Shown in pieces: positions 22,963-31,278 of a stretch of DNA of 41,975 nt. This stretch comes from Acidobacteriaceae bacterium. GTDB taxonomy: Bacteria > Acidobacteriota > Terriglobia > Terriglobales > Acidobacteriaceae. Position numbers and translations under genes: made by a program. The notes under the pieces are model-generated. The model was given only the letters and a program-made list of their open reading frames with translations, did not search any database and had not been told where the DNA came from. The DNA lies in the NCBI GenBank assembly GCA_030041305.1, contig JASHOC010000149.1, positions 1 through 41,975 of the forward strand. The letters run 5' to 3'. Positions within the stretch are counted from its first letter, which is position 1. The number at the start of each line of letters is the position of its first letter.

Positions 22963-25491
22963 ATGCCGAAACCCATCCCCTTCCCCATCCGCGGAACTGC
23001 GCCGCCGGCGCCCCGCCGCAAACATCCCACGCTGCGGATTGTCGTCGTGACGGCTGCCTCCCTGCTTGGCCTCGTGGTCGTGGGCGGAATTGCCGGTGTG
23101 CTCTGGTTGCGCGCGGCAGCCATCGCCTCGCTGCCCCTGATGGATGGCTCCCTCCGCCTGCCCGGTCTGTCCGCGCCCGTCATCGTCCGCCGCGACGCCC
23201 ACGGCGTGCCCCACATCGACGCCGCCACGCAGGACGATCTCTTCGAAGCCCAGGGCTATGTCACCGCCCAGGACCGCCTCTGGCAAATGGATCTTTACCG
23301 CCGCAACGCCGACGGTAATCTCGCCGAAATTATGGGTCCGCCCCTGCTCGAGCACGACAAAATCCAGCGCGTGCTGCAAATCCGATTGGCCGCCCAACGC
23401 GTCTTTGCCCATCTAGCGCCCGCGGACCGCAAGCGTCTCGACGACTACACGCGCGGTGTGAATCTTTACATCCAGCAATGTGAACAGTCCCACTCCCTTC
23501 CCGTCGAATTCAAGCTGCTCATCTACCGCCCGCAGCCGTGGACGGGCGTTGATACCGTGAGCGTGGGGATGATGGAGGTGCAGGAGCTCGACACCCACGC
23601 GGCCAACAAGCTCACCCGTTCCTGGATCTCCGCTCGTCTCCATGACTCGCTGCTCGAGGCCGACCTCTACCCCGTCGGCTCCTGGCGCGACCATCCACCC
23701 ACCGGCGTCGATGTGGACTTAACCAAGCCGCAGCCCACTCCGCCGCCCATCCCCCAAACTGATCCATCGCAAACCAGCCCTGGGAAAACCACCCCCGCAG
23801 AAACGAAGATTGCTCCATCCATCTCGCCAATCCCGCCCGCTCGGCCCCTCGACGCTGCCACGCGCGAGGCCCTCGAAGCCTTGGGCATGAACGATTGCGG
23901 CGGCTGCGCCCTCGGCTCCAATAACTGGGTCATCTCCGGCGCCCACACCATCAGTGGCAAGCCCCTGCTCGCCAACGATATGCACATCGCGCTCACCGAG
24001 CCCAACATCTGGTACATGGCCGCCCTGCGCGCTCCCGGATTTGACGCCGCAGGCGTCACCCTCCCCGGAATTCCCTTCATCATCGCCGGCCACAATGAAC
24101 ACATCGCCTGGGGTTTCACCGATCTCTATGCCGACGTGCAAGACCTGTACGTCGAAAGGCTCGACGGCAAGGGCCATTACCTCGCTGCCGATGGCCAGTG
24201 GAAGCCCCTCACCCTCGACCGCGAAGTCATCCGCGTCCGCCTGGGCCGCAATGTCACCGTCGTGGTTCGATCCACGGACCATGGCCCGCTGGTGAATCCC
24301 ATCCTTCCCAAGGAAAAGCGTCCCATCGCCCTCAAGTGGACTCTGTACGACCCCTCGCTCAACGACATTCCTCTGTACGCGATGAACACCGCCTCCAACT
24401 GGACGGAGTTTTCGCGCGCCATTGCGGACTGGAGCTGGCCCACGCAAAATCTCGTCTACTCTGACGATCAGGGCCACATCGCCTACCACGCCATCGGCCA
24501 CGTCCCGCTGCGGCCTGGTGGCTTGATGGGCGTGCCCATCACCGACAACCGGCACGAATGGGCCGGTTACATTCCCTTCGACGGCATGCCGAACGCCTTC
24601 GATCCGCCGTCGGGCTTTCTCGCCACAGCCAACTCCCGCGTCACCACCCCGCAATCCCCATACCCGATTACCCTCGAGTGGATTGATCCCTACCGCATCG
24701 ACCGCATCTATCGCGTGCTCGATGGCCGCAATCATCTCGCGCCTCAAGATATGTTGTCCGTCCAATCCGACATCTACAGCGAGATCGATCAGGAGTTTGC
24801 CCAGCGCTTCGCCTACGCCATCGATCACACCCCGAATGTGGACGCGCGGCTCCGCCAGGCCGCCGACCTCATGCGCGGTTGGGATGGCAAGCTCGACATC
24901 GACTCCGCCGCCCCGTCGATCGTCGACCACGCTCGCCGGACGCTTTGGCCGCTGATTCTCAAGCCCAAGCTGGGCGATCTCTGGACCGACTACCATTGGG
25001 GTGAATCGCTCTTCGCCCTGGAGCAAATCGTAATGAACATCGAGGCCCGATGGCTCCCGCCCGGCTATAAAGACTGGAATGCGCTCTTGACCGAAGCCGT
25101 GCGCAAGGGTCTGGAAAACGCCAAGGCGCCTGCCAACCTCGCTCGATGGGACTACGGCGACTGGCACGTTATCGACGTCGAGAATCCGCTCGCCCGCTTT
25201 CTGCCTTTCGTCGGCCGCATCGCCGGAACCGGACCCCAGCCCATGAGCGGCGACACCACCACCGTCAAACAGGTCAGCCCCTTCATCGGCCCCTCTCAGC
25301 GCTTCACCATGGACTGGAGCAATATCGATGGCTCGACCGAAAATATCGTCATGGGCGAAAGCAGCGACCCCTTGAGTCCCTATTTCCGCGACCAGTGGAA
25401 CGACTGGTACCACGGCGCCACCTTTTCCCTGCCCTTCACCCCCGCCGCCGTCGCCGCGCAAACCACCCACACTCTCCGCCTCCTGCCATGA
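22963..25491 (+). CDS. Penicillin acylase family protein (Ntn-hydrolase)
   Basis: An 842-residue Ntn-hydrolase precursor. A membrane or signal segment lies at residues about 24-46. The alpha chain includes VIVRRDAHGVPHIDA and YVTAQDRLWQMDLYRR, both family hallmarks. The beta-chain N-terminus is in CALG/S319-NNWVISG, where self-cleavage before S319 would expose the nucleophile. Later motifs GIPFIIAGHNEHIAWGFT and STDHGP are also conserved. Just before the cleavage point lies a roughly 50-residue Pro/Thr/Ser-rich stretch (about 255-305) where such enzymes have the excised spacer. Substrates in this family include beta-lactams, acyl-homoserine lactones and other amides; this one is unknown. Its stop overlaps an in-frame ATG of the next gene (ATGA). 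Confidence 0.9.
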   Translation: MPKPIPFPIRGTAPPAPRRKHPTLRIVVVTAASLLGLVVVGGIAGVLWLRAAAIASLPLMDGSLRLPGLSAPVIVRRDAHGVPHIDAATQDDLFEAQGYVTAQDRLWQMDLYRRNADGNLAEIMGPPLLEHDKIQRVLQIRLAAQRVFAHLAPADRKRLDDYTRGVNLYIQQCEQSHSLPVEFKLLIYRPQPWTGVDTVSVGMMEVQELDTHAANKLTRSWISARLHDSLLEADLYPVGSWRDHPPTGVDVDLTKPQPTPPPIPQTDPSQTSPGKTTPAETKIAPSISPIPPARPLDAATREALEALGMNDCGGCALGSNNWVISGAHTISGKPLLANDMHIALTEPNIWYMAALRAPGFDAAGVTLPGIPFIIAGHNEHIAWGFTDLYADVQDLYVERLDGKGHYLAADGQWKPLTLDREVIRVRLGRNVTVVVRSTDHGPLVNPILPKEKRPIALKWTLYDPSLNDIPLYAMNTASNWTEFSRAIADWSWPTQNLVYSDDQGHIAYHAIGHVPLRPGGLMGVPITDNRHEWAGYIPFDGMPNAFDPPSGFLATANSRVTTPQSPYPITLEWIDPYRIDRIYRVLDGRNHLAPQDMLSVQSDIYSEIDQEFAQRFAYAIDHTPNVDARLRQAADLMRGWDGKLDIDSAAPSIVDHARRTLWPLILKPKLGDLWTDYHWGESLFALEQIVMNIEARWLPPGYKDWNALLTEAVRKGLENAKAPANLARWDYGDWHVIDVENPLARFLPFVGRIAGTGPQPMSGDTTTVKQVSPFIGPSQRFTMDWSNIDGSTENIVMGESSDPLSPYFRDQWNDWYHGATFSLPFTPAAVAAQTTHTLRLLP

Positions 25492-25574
25492 ACAACCAGG
25501 AATCAGGATCCAGGGATCAAGAACCAGAGCCGTTCCGAATGCCGTCTTCGGGACCCAGGGAATCCAAGCACGAA

Positions 25575-25616
25575 ACATGGGCGCCCCATGTCCCGCTTTT
25601 GGGACCTGGGAATCCC
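25575..25616. repeat. Dispersed ~40-bp motif, copy near the membrane-protein start
   Basis: A segment with TGGGCGCCCCA followed by TTTTGGGACCTGGGAA. It aligns without gaps to 12353-12395 and, less well, to 31368-31407 (see the findings). It sits directly before, or inside the N-terminal extension of, the next gene. Confidence 0.45.
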
Positions 25617-27410
25617 ATGCGCTTCCCCTTGTACATCGGTCCGACTCTGATTCTTTTCGCCGCCTTCATCGCCATTACTCCCCAGCTCATCCGCGGCAAC
25701 TCCTGCGGCCACGACTTCGATGTTCACCTCGTCTCCTGGCTCGACGCGCACAACGCCTGGCGCCACGGCGTCTTCTATCCGCGCTGGACGCCCAGCGCCA
25801 ATTACGGCGCCGGCGAGCCTCGTTTCGTCTTCTACCCTCCGCTCACCTGGATGCTCGGCGCAGCTCTTGGCTTCCTCATGCCTTGGCGCGTTGTGCCCAT
25901 CGCGCTCACTTTCCTCTGCCTCGCCGGAGCCGGTCTCGCCACGCGCGCCCTCGCTCTCGAAGCTTGCAGTGACGCCGTCGCCACTCTGGCCGGCTGCGTG
26001 TGCATCTTCTCCGGTTTTGCCCTCTTTACCGCCTACGAGCGCGCGGCGTTCCCTGAATTCACCGGCGGCGTCTGGCTTCCGCTGCTGATCCTTTCCGCGC
26101 TCCGCGAGCGTCATCCCTCCGCCTCGCTCCTGCGTCGCGCCTTCTCCGGTTCCACTGTCGCGCTTACCCTCGCCCTCGCCGCGGCATGGCTCTCCAATCC
26201 GCCTTTGGGCGTCATCGCCACCTATCTTCTCGCTGCGGTTGCGCTCCTCGCGGCTTTCGTCCGCCAATCCTGGGCCCCAGCGCTCCGCGGCGCTCTCGCT
26301 TTGGTGCTCGGCTTCGGCCTTACCGCCTTTTACTGGCTCCCTGCCGCCCTTGAGCGCCGTTGGGTCGATATCCGCCAGGCCACCGACGACCCCGGCTACA
26401 ACTTCGAGAACAGTTGGCTCTTCGCTCATCACGCTGACCCGAATCTCGCGCCCCACGACGCGGTCTTGCGCCAAGCCTCGTGGATCGCCGTCTCCATGAT
26501 CGCCGTCGCCGTCCTCTGCCTGCTCATCGCCTGGCGCCGCAATACACTCCCCGCAGAAAAATCCACCGGCGCCCGCCGCTGGTGGATTCCACTTGCCGTC
26601 ATTCCCTTCGCCGTCCTCTTTCTGCTCTTTCCCATTTCCCGCCCCATCTGGCATCTGCTCCCGGAGTTCCGCTTCCTCCAATACCCCTGGCGCTGGCTCG
26701 AGGCGGTCGAAGCGCCGATGGCCATCTTCTTCGCCGCCGCGGTCTGGCCCGCTGGCCGCCGCGCCCGCTCCCTTGTCCTCGCCGCTTGCGCAGCAGCGTT
26801 TCTCGCCGCCACGGCTTTCGCCGCAACCCATTACTTCCAGGTCTGCGAACCCGATGACACCGTGGCCTCCACGCTCGCCGATTACCGCAACGGCGTCGGC
26901 TTTGAAGGCATGTTCGAATACGAGCCTCCCGGCTCCGACGAAACCGAAATCGCCACCGGCATGCCCGCCGCTTGCCTGGTTTCCGACCCCACCATCGAGT
27001 TCGGCAAAGAAGACCCCAACGCCACCAATCCCTACTGGCGTCCCGACCAGCACACCTGCGAAGCCACATTTGCCTTCACCGGCGGCGCCCGCATGAACCC
27101 CGAGCATCGCGCCCTTCATGCCGCCGCCAGCCAACCCGGCTACCTCGTCCTCCGCCTGCTCAGTTATCCGGCGTGGAGAATCCAGCTAAACGGCCGCGCC
27201 GTCACTTCCCTGCCCCGCCGCGATGATGGTCTCATCGTCGTTCCCGTTCCCCAAGGCCGCATCGACCTCACCATCGACTGGACCACCACCCCCGATGTCA
27301 TCGCCGGGCGTTCGATCAGCGCCGCAACCCTGCTCGCCTTCACCGCCCTCTGTTTCTTCGAGCGAAGGCGCCACCTGGCACGTCACCAGCCACCGCCCTC
27401 TCAGGTATAG
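25617..27410 (+). CDS. Large polytopic membrane protein (PTPS-related/GT-C-like)
   Basis: A protein of about 597 residues. It starts with a membrane helix (YIGPTLILFAAFIAI) followed by SCGHDFDVHLVSWLDAHNAWRHGVFYPRW and ANYGAGEPRFVFYPPLTWMLG, the pattern of membrane proteins annotated as '6-pyruvoyl-tetrahydropterin synthase-related', which have a GT-C glycosyltransferase-like layout. About ten further helices run to residue 430; a soluble C-terminal domain follows and a last helix ends it. Substrate is unknown. An alternative start at 25488 overlaps the acylase stop (ATGA) and would add 43 mostly low-complexity residues that include the dispersed repeat, so 25617 is preferred with some doubt. 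Confidence 0.78.
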   Translation: MRFPLYIGPTLILFAAFIAITPQLIRGNSCGHDFDVHLVSWLDAHNAWRHGVFYPRWTPSANYGAGEPRFVFYPPLTWMLGAALGFLMPWRVVPIALTFLCLAGAGLATRALALEACSDAVATLAGCVCIFSGFALFTAYERAAFPEFTGGVWLPLLILSALRERHPSASLLRRAFSGSTVALTLALAAAWLSNPPLGVIATYLLAAVALLAAFVRQSWAPALRGALALVLGFGLTAFYWLPAALERRWVDIRQATDDPGYNFENSWLFAHHADPNLAPHDAVLRQASWIAVSMIAVAVLCLLIAWRRNTLPAEKSTGARRWWIPLAVIPFAVLFLLFPISRPIWHLLPEFRFLQYPWRWLEAVEAPMAIFFAAAVWPAGRRARSLVLAACAAAFLAATAFAATHYFQVCEPDDTVASTLADYRNGVGFEGMFEYEPPGSDETEIATGMPAACLVSDPTIEFGKEDPNATNPYWRPDQHTCEATFAFTGGARMNPEHRALHAAASQPGYLVLRLLSYPAWRIQLNGRAVTSLPRRDDGLIVVPVPQGRIDLTIDWTTTPDVIAGRSISAATLLAFTALCFFERRRHLARHQPPPSQV

Positions 27411-27441
27411 AACCATCCCAGCCTCAAGTATCATGAATTGA

Positions 27442-28332
27442 ATGTCCGTCGATGTGAGATCGCTGATCCACGAGGGCGCGGAGCGCACCGACCGCGCCCT
27501 TGAGGCGCTCCTTCCCACCGCGCACACCATCCCCGCCTCCATCCACGCCGCCATGCGCCACTCCGTCTTTGCCGGCGGCAAGCGCCTCCGCCCGGTCCTC
27601 GCGCAGCAGGCCGGCGTCTCCATCGCGGGTGTCCTGCCTCCGGGCATTGAGCGCCTCGGCGCCGCCCTCGAAATGCTCCACACCTACTCGCTCATCCACG
27701 ACGATCTGCCCGCCCTCGACAACGACGATCTCCGCCGCGGCCAACCCACCTGCCACGTGGCCTTCGGCGAAGCCATCGCCATCCTCGCTGGCGACGCCCT
27801 TCAGACCCGCGCCTTCGAAGTCCTCGCCGGCCTCGATTGCCCGCCCCCCGCGACCGTCCACATCGTCGCCCTCGTCGCCAACGCCGTAGGCACCGTCGAG
27901 GGCATGATCGGCGGCCAGGTCCTCGACCTCGAAAGCGAACATCTCAAGCCCACCCCACAGCTCGTCGAAGCCATCCATCGCGCCAAAACCGGCGCCCTCA
28001 TCCGCGTCAGCGTGGTCTCCGGCGGCGTCTACGCCGGAGCCACTCCCGACGACATCGCCCGCCTCGACCGCTTCGGCCGCAAAGCCGGCCTCGCCTTCCA
28101 AATCGTTGACGACATCCTCGACATGACCATGGATTCGGCGCAACTCGGCAAAACCGCCGGCAAGGACCTCGCCACCGAAAAAGCCACCTGGCCCGCCATC
28201 TACGGCGTCGAGCAGAGCCGCCGCGACGCCGCCCGCCTCATCGACGAAGCCTTCGCCGCCCTCGAACCCTACGGCCCCCGCGCCGATGGCCTCAAATCCG
28301 TAGCCCGCTACCTCGTCGACCGCCAAAACTAA
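27442..28332 (+). CDS. ispA: Farnesyl diphosphate synthase (polyprenyl synthetase)
   Basis: A 296-residue class I trans-prenyltransferase. The first Asp-rich motif is HDDLPALDNDDLRRG, with the two-residue insertion DDxxxxD typical of bacterial FPP synthases; the second is QIVDDILDM. GGKRLRP near residue 45 binds diphosphate, and GQVLDLESE lies in the middle. It makes farnesyl diphosphate for hopanoids, quinones and undecaprenyl phosphate. Length fits IspA. The ATG at 27442 has only a weak ribosome binding site. Confidence 0.93.
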   Translation: MSVDVRSLIHEGAERTDRALEALLPTAHTIPASIHAAMRHSVFAGGKRLRPVLAQQAGVSIAGVLPPGIERLGAALEMLHTYSLIHDDLPALDNDDLRRGQPTCHVAFGEAIAILAGDALQTRAFEVLAGLDCPPPATVHIVALVANAVGTVEGMIGGQVLDLESEHLKPTPQLVEAIHRAKTGALIRVSVVSGGVYAGATPDDIARLDRFGRKAGLAFQIVDDILDMTMDSAQLGKTAGKDLATEKATWPAIYGVEQSRRDAARLIDEAFAALEPYGPRADGLKSVARYLVDRQN

Positions 28333-28382
28333 GCAGAACCCCCTTCCCGCGCTTGCAGGATCATTCCGATAAGGTGAATTCC

Positions 28383-28634
28383 ATGACCGAACCAACCAGC
28401 TTTCAAAGAGACATTCGCCCGTTCTTTACCGAGCGGGACATTCGCGCCATGAGTAAAGCCTTCAACCTCGCGAGCTATGAGGATGTGAAGGCGCACGCAG
28501 CCGCCATCTACGACCGCATTCGCGGCGTCGGGGGCGCCGTCATTCCGCCGCCACCGCCACGGGGAGAAGGTCCCTGGCCGCAAGCGCGCATTGACCTGTT
28601 CGCCCGCTGGATGGCCGAGGGCTATCAGCCTTAG
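28383..28634 (+). CDS. Small conserved hypothetical protein
   Basis: An 83-residue soluble protein with the order FQRDIRPFFTERDIRAMSKAF, NLASYEDVKAHAAAIYDRI and ARIDLFARWMAEGYQP. This matches a family of small uncharacterised proteins with the pattern 'F-x-x-D-I-x-P-x-F-x-x-x-D-x-x-x-M' and 'W-P-x-x-x-x-x-x-F-x-x-W'. The usual 'MPCD' turn before the tryptophan is replaced by a run of prolines (IPPPPPPRGEG). Function unknown. AAGGTG lies upstream of the ATG. It follows ispA by 50 bases. Confidence 0.7.
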   Translation: MTEPTSFQRDIRPFFTERDIRAMSKAFNLASYEDVKAHAAAIYDRIRGVGGAVIPPPPPRGEGPWPQARIDLFARWMAEGYQP

Positions 28635-28668
28635 TTTTTTCGAAATCGGCAAAGCCCGGGCGTGCGCC

Positions 28669-28690
28669 CCACCCTAACTTGTTAGGGTGG
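28669..28690. terminator. Perfect hairpin between two genes (possible terminator or REP-like site)
   Basis: CCACCCTAAC and GTTAGGGTGG form a 10-bp exact inverted repeat around TT, 34 bases past the preceding stop codon. No clear T-run follows, so factor-independent termination is uncertain; a dispersed palindrome is an alternative. Confidence 0.4.
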
Positions 28691-28811
28691 GAACCGATGA
28701 TCCGGACGCGTCACCCATCCTCGATTTCGGAACCTGGAATATCGTGATCGGATATCGACAAAGACTTTTGCGCGCAATGATCGTTTTGAACCAGCCTGAG
28801 CGGAGATCCCC

Positions 28812-29381
28812 ATGCACTACCCGTGGACTGCCATACCGCACACCGACATCCCGCGCGCCGATGACCCAACCTTCCAGCATCTGCTCGACACCTACGCGAG
28901 CGAGACCAACAAGGTCGCCTCGGTGTGGAAGGAATTTCGCGACGCCGACCTCGACTTCAAACCGCATCCGCGCTCGAGCAGCGTGGGCGACATTCTGCGT
29001 CATCAACTCCTCTCCGAGCGGCGCTTCTTCGCCGAATTTCTGGGCGCGCCGGAACCAGCTCCGGACAAGGTCCTGCCTCCGCGACTCACCGTCGAAAGCG
29101 CACTCCGTCGCTTCGTCGAGCTCGCGCGGGCGCGGCTCCCCTATTTAGCCCAGCGCCCGGCGCCGTGGTGGATCGAAGCAGCGCCGTTCTTTGACGTCGA
29201 GCGCCAGCGTATCTGGATTTTCTGGCGCCGCGTGCTCCACACCGCGCACCATCGCACCCAGCTCACGGTCGTGTTGCGCCTGCTCGACCGGAACGTGCCT
29301 TCGACCTATGGGCCCACGGCCGATGTAACCTGGACCGGCGCCGATCCCACCCACTCCGCAGCCGCAGCGGGAAGACGCTGA
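28812..29381 (+). CDS. DinB-family protein
   Basis: A 189-residue four-helix-bundle protein of the DinB/YfiT superfamily. The three metal-binding histidines can be placed: one in GDILRHQLLSERRFF (helix 2) and two in VLHTAHHRTQLTVVLRLL (helix 4, H-x-x-H-R). Members are metal-dependent, including thiol-transferases, but most are uncharacterised. The C-terminal 'P-x-x-Y-G-P-T-A-D' tail is seen in several DinB proteins. Not obviously linked to its neighbours. Confidence 0.85.
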   Translation: MHYPWTAIPHTDIPRADDPTFQHLLDTYASETNKVASVWKEFRDADLDFKPHPRSSSVGDILRHQLLSERRFFAEFLGAPEPAPDKVLPPRLTVESALRRFVELARARLPYLAQRPAPWWIEAAPFFDVERQRIWIFWRRVLHTAHHRTQLTVVLRLLDRNVPSTYGPTADVTWTGADPTHSAAAAGRR

Positions 29382-30017
29382 AGCAAGCGCGAAGAAAAGC
29401 ATCCCGGAGGGATGCCGCGAAGATAGCCCAGCATGAAGTCCGCCAACAGCGGACGATATCCTGGGAAACGGCGCAAAAACAACACCCCAAGCCCCGGAGG
29501 GGGCGACGGAAAACACGCCACGCCTTTTTTGCCATTGGAAGGCGCAGTGGAATTCTCACGCAGCCTCTTCAGCCCCTGACAGCAAGCCCCGCCCAAACCC
29601 ATCGCCAAAGCCTCGCCTCTCCGCACCGCCATCATTCCGAGCCGAGATGGGCGCGCTCCGCGCGCCCATCGGGATAGGGCTTGCGGCAGTCTGCGCACGT
29701 CGGTCAACCCTTCGCCAACGCTGAACAGAGTCGCGAAAGCGACCCTCCCTCTCTCTTCCGGCGTGACAGAGACCAGGAAAGCGCTGAAACGGGACTATAT
29801 CCCCATTTGGAGCAAACTTTGCTTCGAATCGCGCATAGACCGTTGACACCGGCTCGCCCCCATGAGAATCTTGTAGGCGAATAACGAGCGAAAGCGACAA
29901 GTGAAAAATTGCCGGGCAAATTTGGAAATGATAGGGCAACATTTTTTTGAGTTTTGGCCCAGTTGTACACAGTCTGCCAATCCCATCAAGCAGGCGAAGG
30001 TGCGACGATGGGGTGAG
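29382..30017. other. Non-coding region with hairpin-rich segment, before the restriction-modification genes
   Basis: About 635 bases. The first part (29395-29505) contains several exact hairpins and is treated as a structured repeat. The second part (29700-30000) is less GC-rich than the rest of the window and has no supported gene. A possible GTG start at 29901 would lengthen the methyltransferase N-terminus by 39 residues lacking any family similarity. Confidence 0.5.
29395..29505. repeat. Hairpin-rich structured segment
   Basis: Contains GCATCCC-GGA-GGGATGC (29399-29415), GTCCGC-CAACA-GCGGAC (29438-29454) nested within CCCAG...CTGGG (about 29427-29465), and GCCCC-GGA-GGGGGC (about 29491-29504). 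Such clustered stems between genes are typical of dispersed structured repeats or RNA elements; no second copy lies in the window. Confidence 0.45.
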
Positions 30018-30668
30018 ATGGCCGCGCATCCCAACATCCCTCCTGGTGACGACCTGCTGAACGCACTCGCTCGCCGCCACTTCGGAACCATTCTCTGCGA
30101 TCCTCCATGGCAATTCCAGAATCGGACTGGCAAAGTCGCGCCCGAGCACAAACGCCTCTCGCGTTATGGAACGCTCAAGCTTGAAGAGATCATGAAACTT
30201 CCCGTCTCAAAGATCGCGGCTGAAGCGTGCCACCTCTATCTCTGGTGCCCGAACGCGCTTTTGCCCGAAGGCTTAGCAGTGATGCAGGCGTGGGGATTCC
30301 AGTACAAAAGCAATCTTGTGTGGCATAAGATCCGGAAAGACGGAGGCTCCGACGGCCGGGGCGTAGGGTTTTATTTCCGTAACGTGACGGAGCTCATCCT
30401 TTTCGGCGTGCGCGGAAAGAACGCGCGCACCCTGCAGCCCGGACGAACTCAAGTGAACTATCTTGCGAGCCGGAAGCGCGAGCATTCGCGGAAACCTGAT
30501 GAGCAATACAAGCTGATCGAGGCGTGTAGTCGCGGCCCATTCTTGGAACTCTTCGCGCGCGGCGAGCGCAAAGGCTGGACGTCGTGGGGCAACGAGGCCG
30601 ACGATTCTTACACACCGACATGGAAGACCTACGCCAACCACTCGCAGAGCGACATCGCAGCCGATTAG
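30018..30668 (+). CDS. MT-A70 family DNA N6-adenine methyltransferase (modification component)
   Basis: A 216-residue adenine methyltransferase. The catalytic motif is ILCDPPWQF (DPPW at residues 28-31), followed by YGTLKLEEIMKLPV, CHLYLWCPNALLPEGLAVMQAWGFQYKSNLVWHKI, 'R-N-V-T-E-L-I-L-F-G-V-R-G' and RKPDEQYKLIEACSRGPFLELFARG, the full MT-A70/Ime4-type order. In bacteria these act on DNA adenines and often pair with a restriction enzyme. It converges on a BglII-like endonuclease gene (four-base overlap), so it is probably the protective methylase. The ATG at 30018 is favoured over GTG 29901 because it directly precedes conserved sequence. Confidence 0.9.
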   Translation: MAAHPNIPPGDDLLNALARRHFGTILCDPPWQFQNRTGKVAPEHKRLSRYGTLKLEEIMKLPVSKIAAEACHLYLWCPNALLPEGLAVMQAWGFQYKSNLVWHKIRKDGGSDGRGVGFYFRNVTELILFGVRGKNARTLQPGRTQVNYLASRKREHSRKPDEQYKLIEACSRGPFLELFARGERKGWTSWGNEADDSYTPTWKTYANHSQSDIAAD

Positions 30669-31270
30669 GAATTCGGGGCGTATTTGCGCATCGTGATACC
30701 GAACGCGAGGAGCGGACATCCCCCGGACGCGCGGTTGCGCATTTTAGGAATCAGCTTCGCCATATGTGTGGTCGACTGTCCCGCCGCCGCGCCCCGTCCA
30801 AGATCGTCAAAAACCTGCTGGAGTTCGTCCGCTCGCGTGATAATAATCCCGACGCTCAGAACATTTAGCTCGAATAGAAGCCGGAAGGTCGTGAGGTCGC
30901 GGTCAAAGAATGGGTCCTTGTTATTCCACTCCGTCTCGATCGCGACGCGCCCCTTCCAATAATCGACGTGGTGGGTCGGCGCAAGCGTCTGGTTGCCGTC
31001 GGCGGTGACGGCGATATTAAAACTGTGCTCGGTCCAATGCCGTGCGAAAAAGAGCGCGTCGATTGCACGCGCGATCGGCGACTTGTTGCCGCCCCTCGTC
31101 TCGACGTGCGATCTCCGGAGAACGAAATCATTGAGAACTGTGATGAGATCGTTCCACTGCTCGGGGAAATCGGAACGTAGGATCGCGCACGCGTGGTGAC
31201 GCTCTTCGATCTGATATGTATCGCGGATGTTCTGCGGAAGCAGCTCGACGCCCAAATAAGATCTCCCCAT
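30665..31270 (-). CDS. BglII/BstYI-like type II restriction endonuclease
   Basis: A 201-residue protein. The PD-(D/E)xK-type active site can be placed in HVD103-YWKGRVAIE112-T-E114-WNNKD: the spacing D-x8-E-x-E/Q equals that of BglII (Asp84, Glu93, Gln95). The following 'F-F-D-R-D-L-T-T-F-R' and 'L-S-V-G-I-I-I-T-R' are also hallmarks of the BglII family. It cleaves DNA whose site is protected by the convergent MT-A70 methylase (inference). The family recognises GATC-centred sites in the best-known members, but specificity varies. RGATCY sequences straddle its own start codon. Confidence 0.87.
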   Translation of the reverse strand: MGRSYLGVELLPQNIRDTYQIEERHHACAILRSDFPEQWNDLITVLNDFVLRRSHVETRGGNKSPIARAIDALFFARHWTEHSFNIAVTADGNQTLAPTHHVDYWKGRVAIETEWNNKDPFFDRDLTTFRLLFELNVLSVGIIITRADELQQVFDDLGRGAAAGQSTTHMAKLIPKMRNRASGGCPLLAFGITMRKYAPNS

Positions 31271-31278
31271 CGGATCTT
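31258..31278. promoter_or_regulatory. Inverted AAGATC/GATCTT repeat spanning the endonuclease start codon
   Basis: AAGATC (31258-31263) and GATCTT (31273-31278) are inverted around the endonuclease ATG (31268-31270). They create AGATCT at 31259-31264 and GGATCT at 31272-31277, both RGATCY sites. If the system methylates such sites, expression could be methylation-sensitive (inference). Confidence 0.35.

Noticed and set aside
23719..25578. A long open frame (about 620 codons) antisense to the penicillin acylase gene
   Set aside because: It mirrors the codon structure of the acylase, has no recognisable domain, and the opposite strand carries clear family motifs.
25503..27134. A roughly 540-codon antisense frame opposite the large membrane protein
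   Set aside because: Glycine/glutamate-rich composition typical of a shadow of GC-rich coding sequence; no motif.
29556..30149. Minus-strand frames in the region before the methyltransferase
   Set aside because: No protein family features; they overlap the conserved methyltransferase N-terminus on the other strand.
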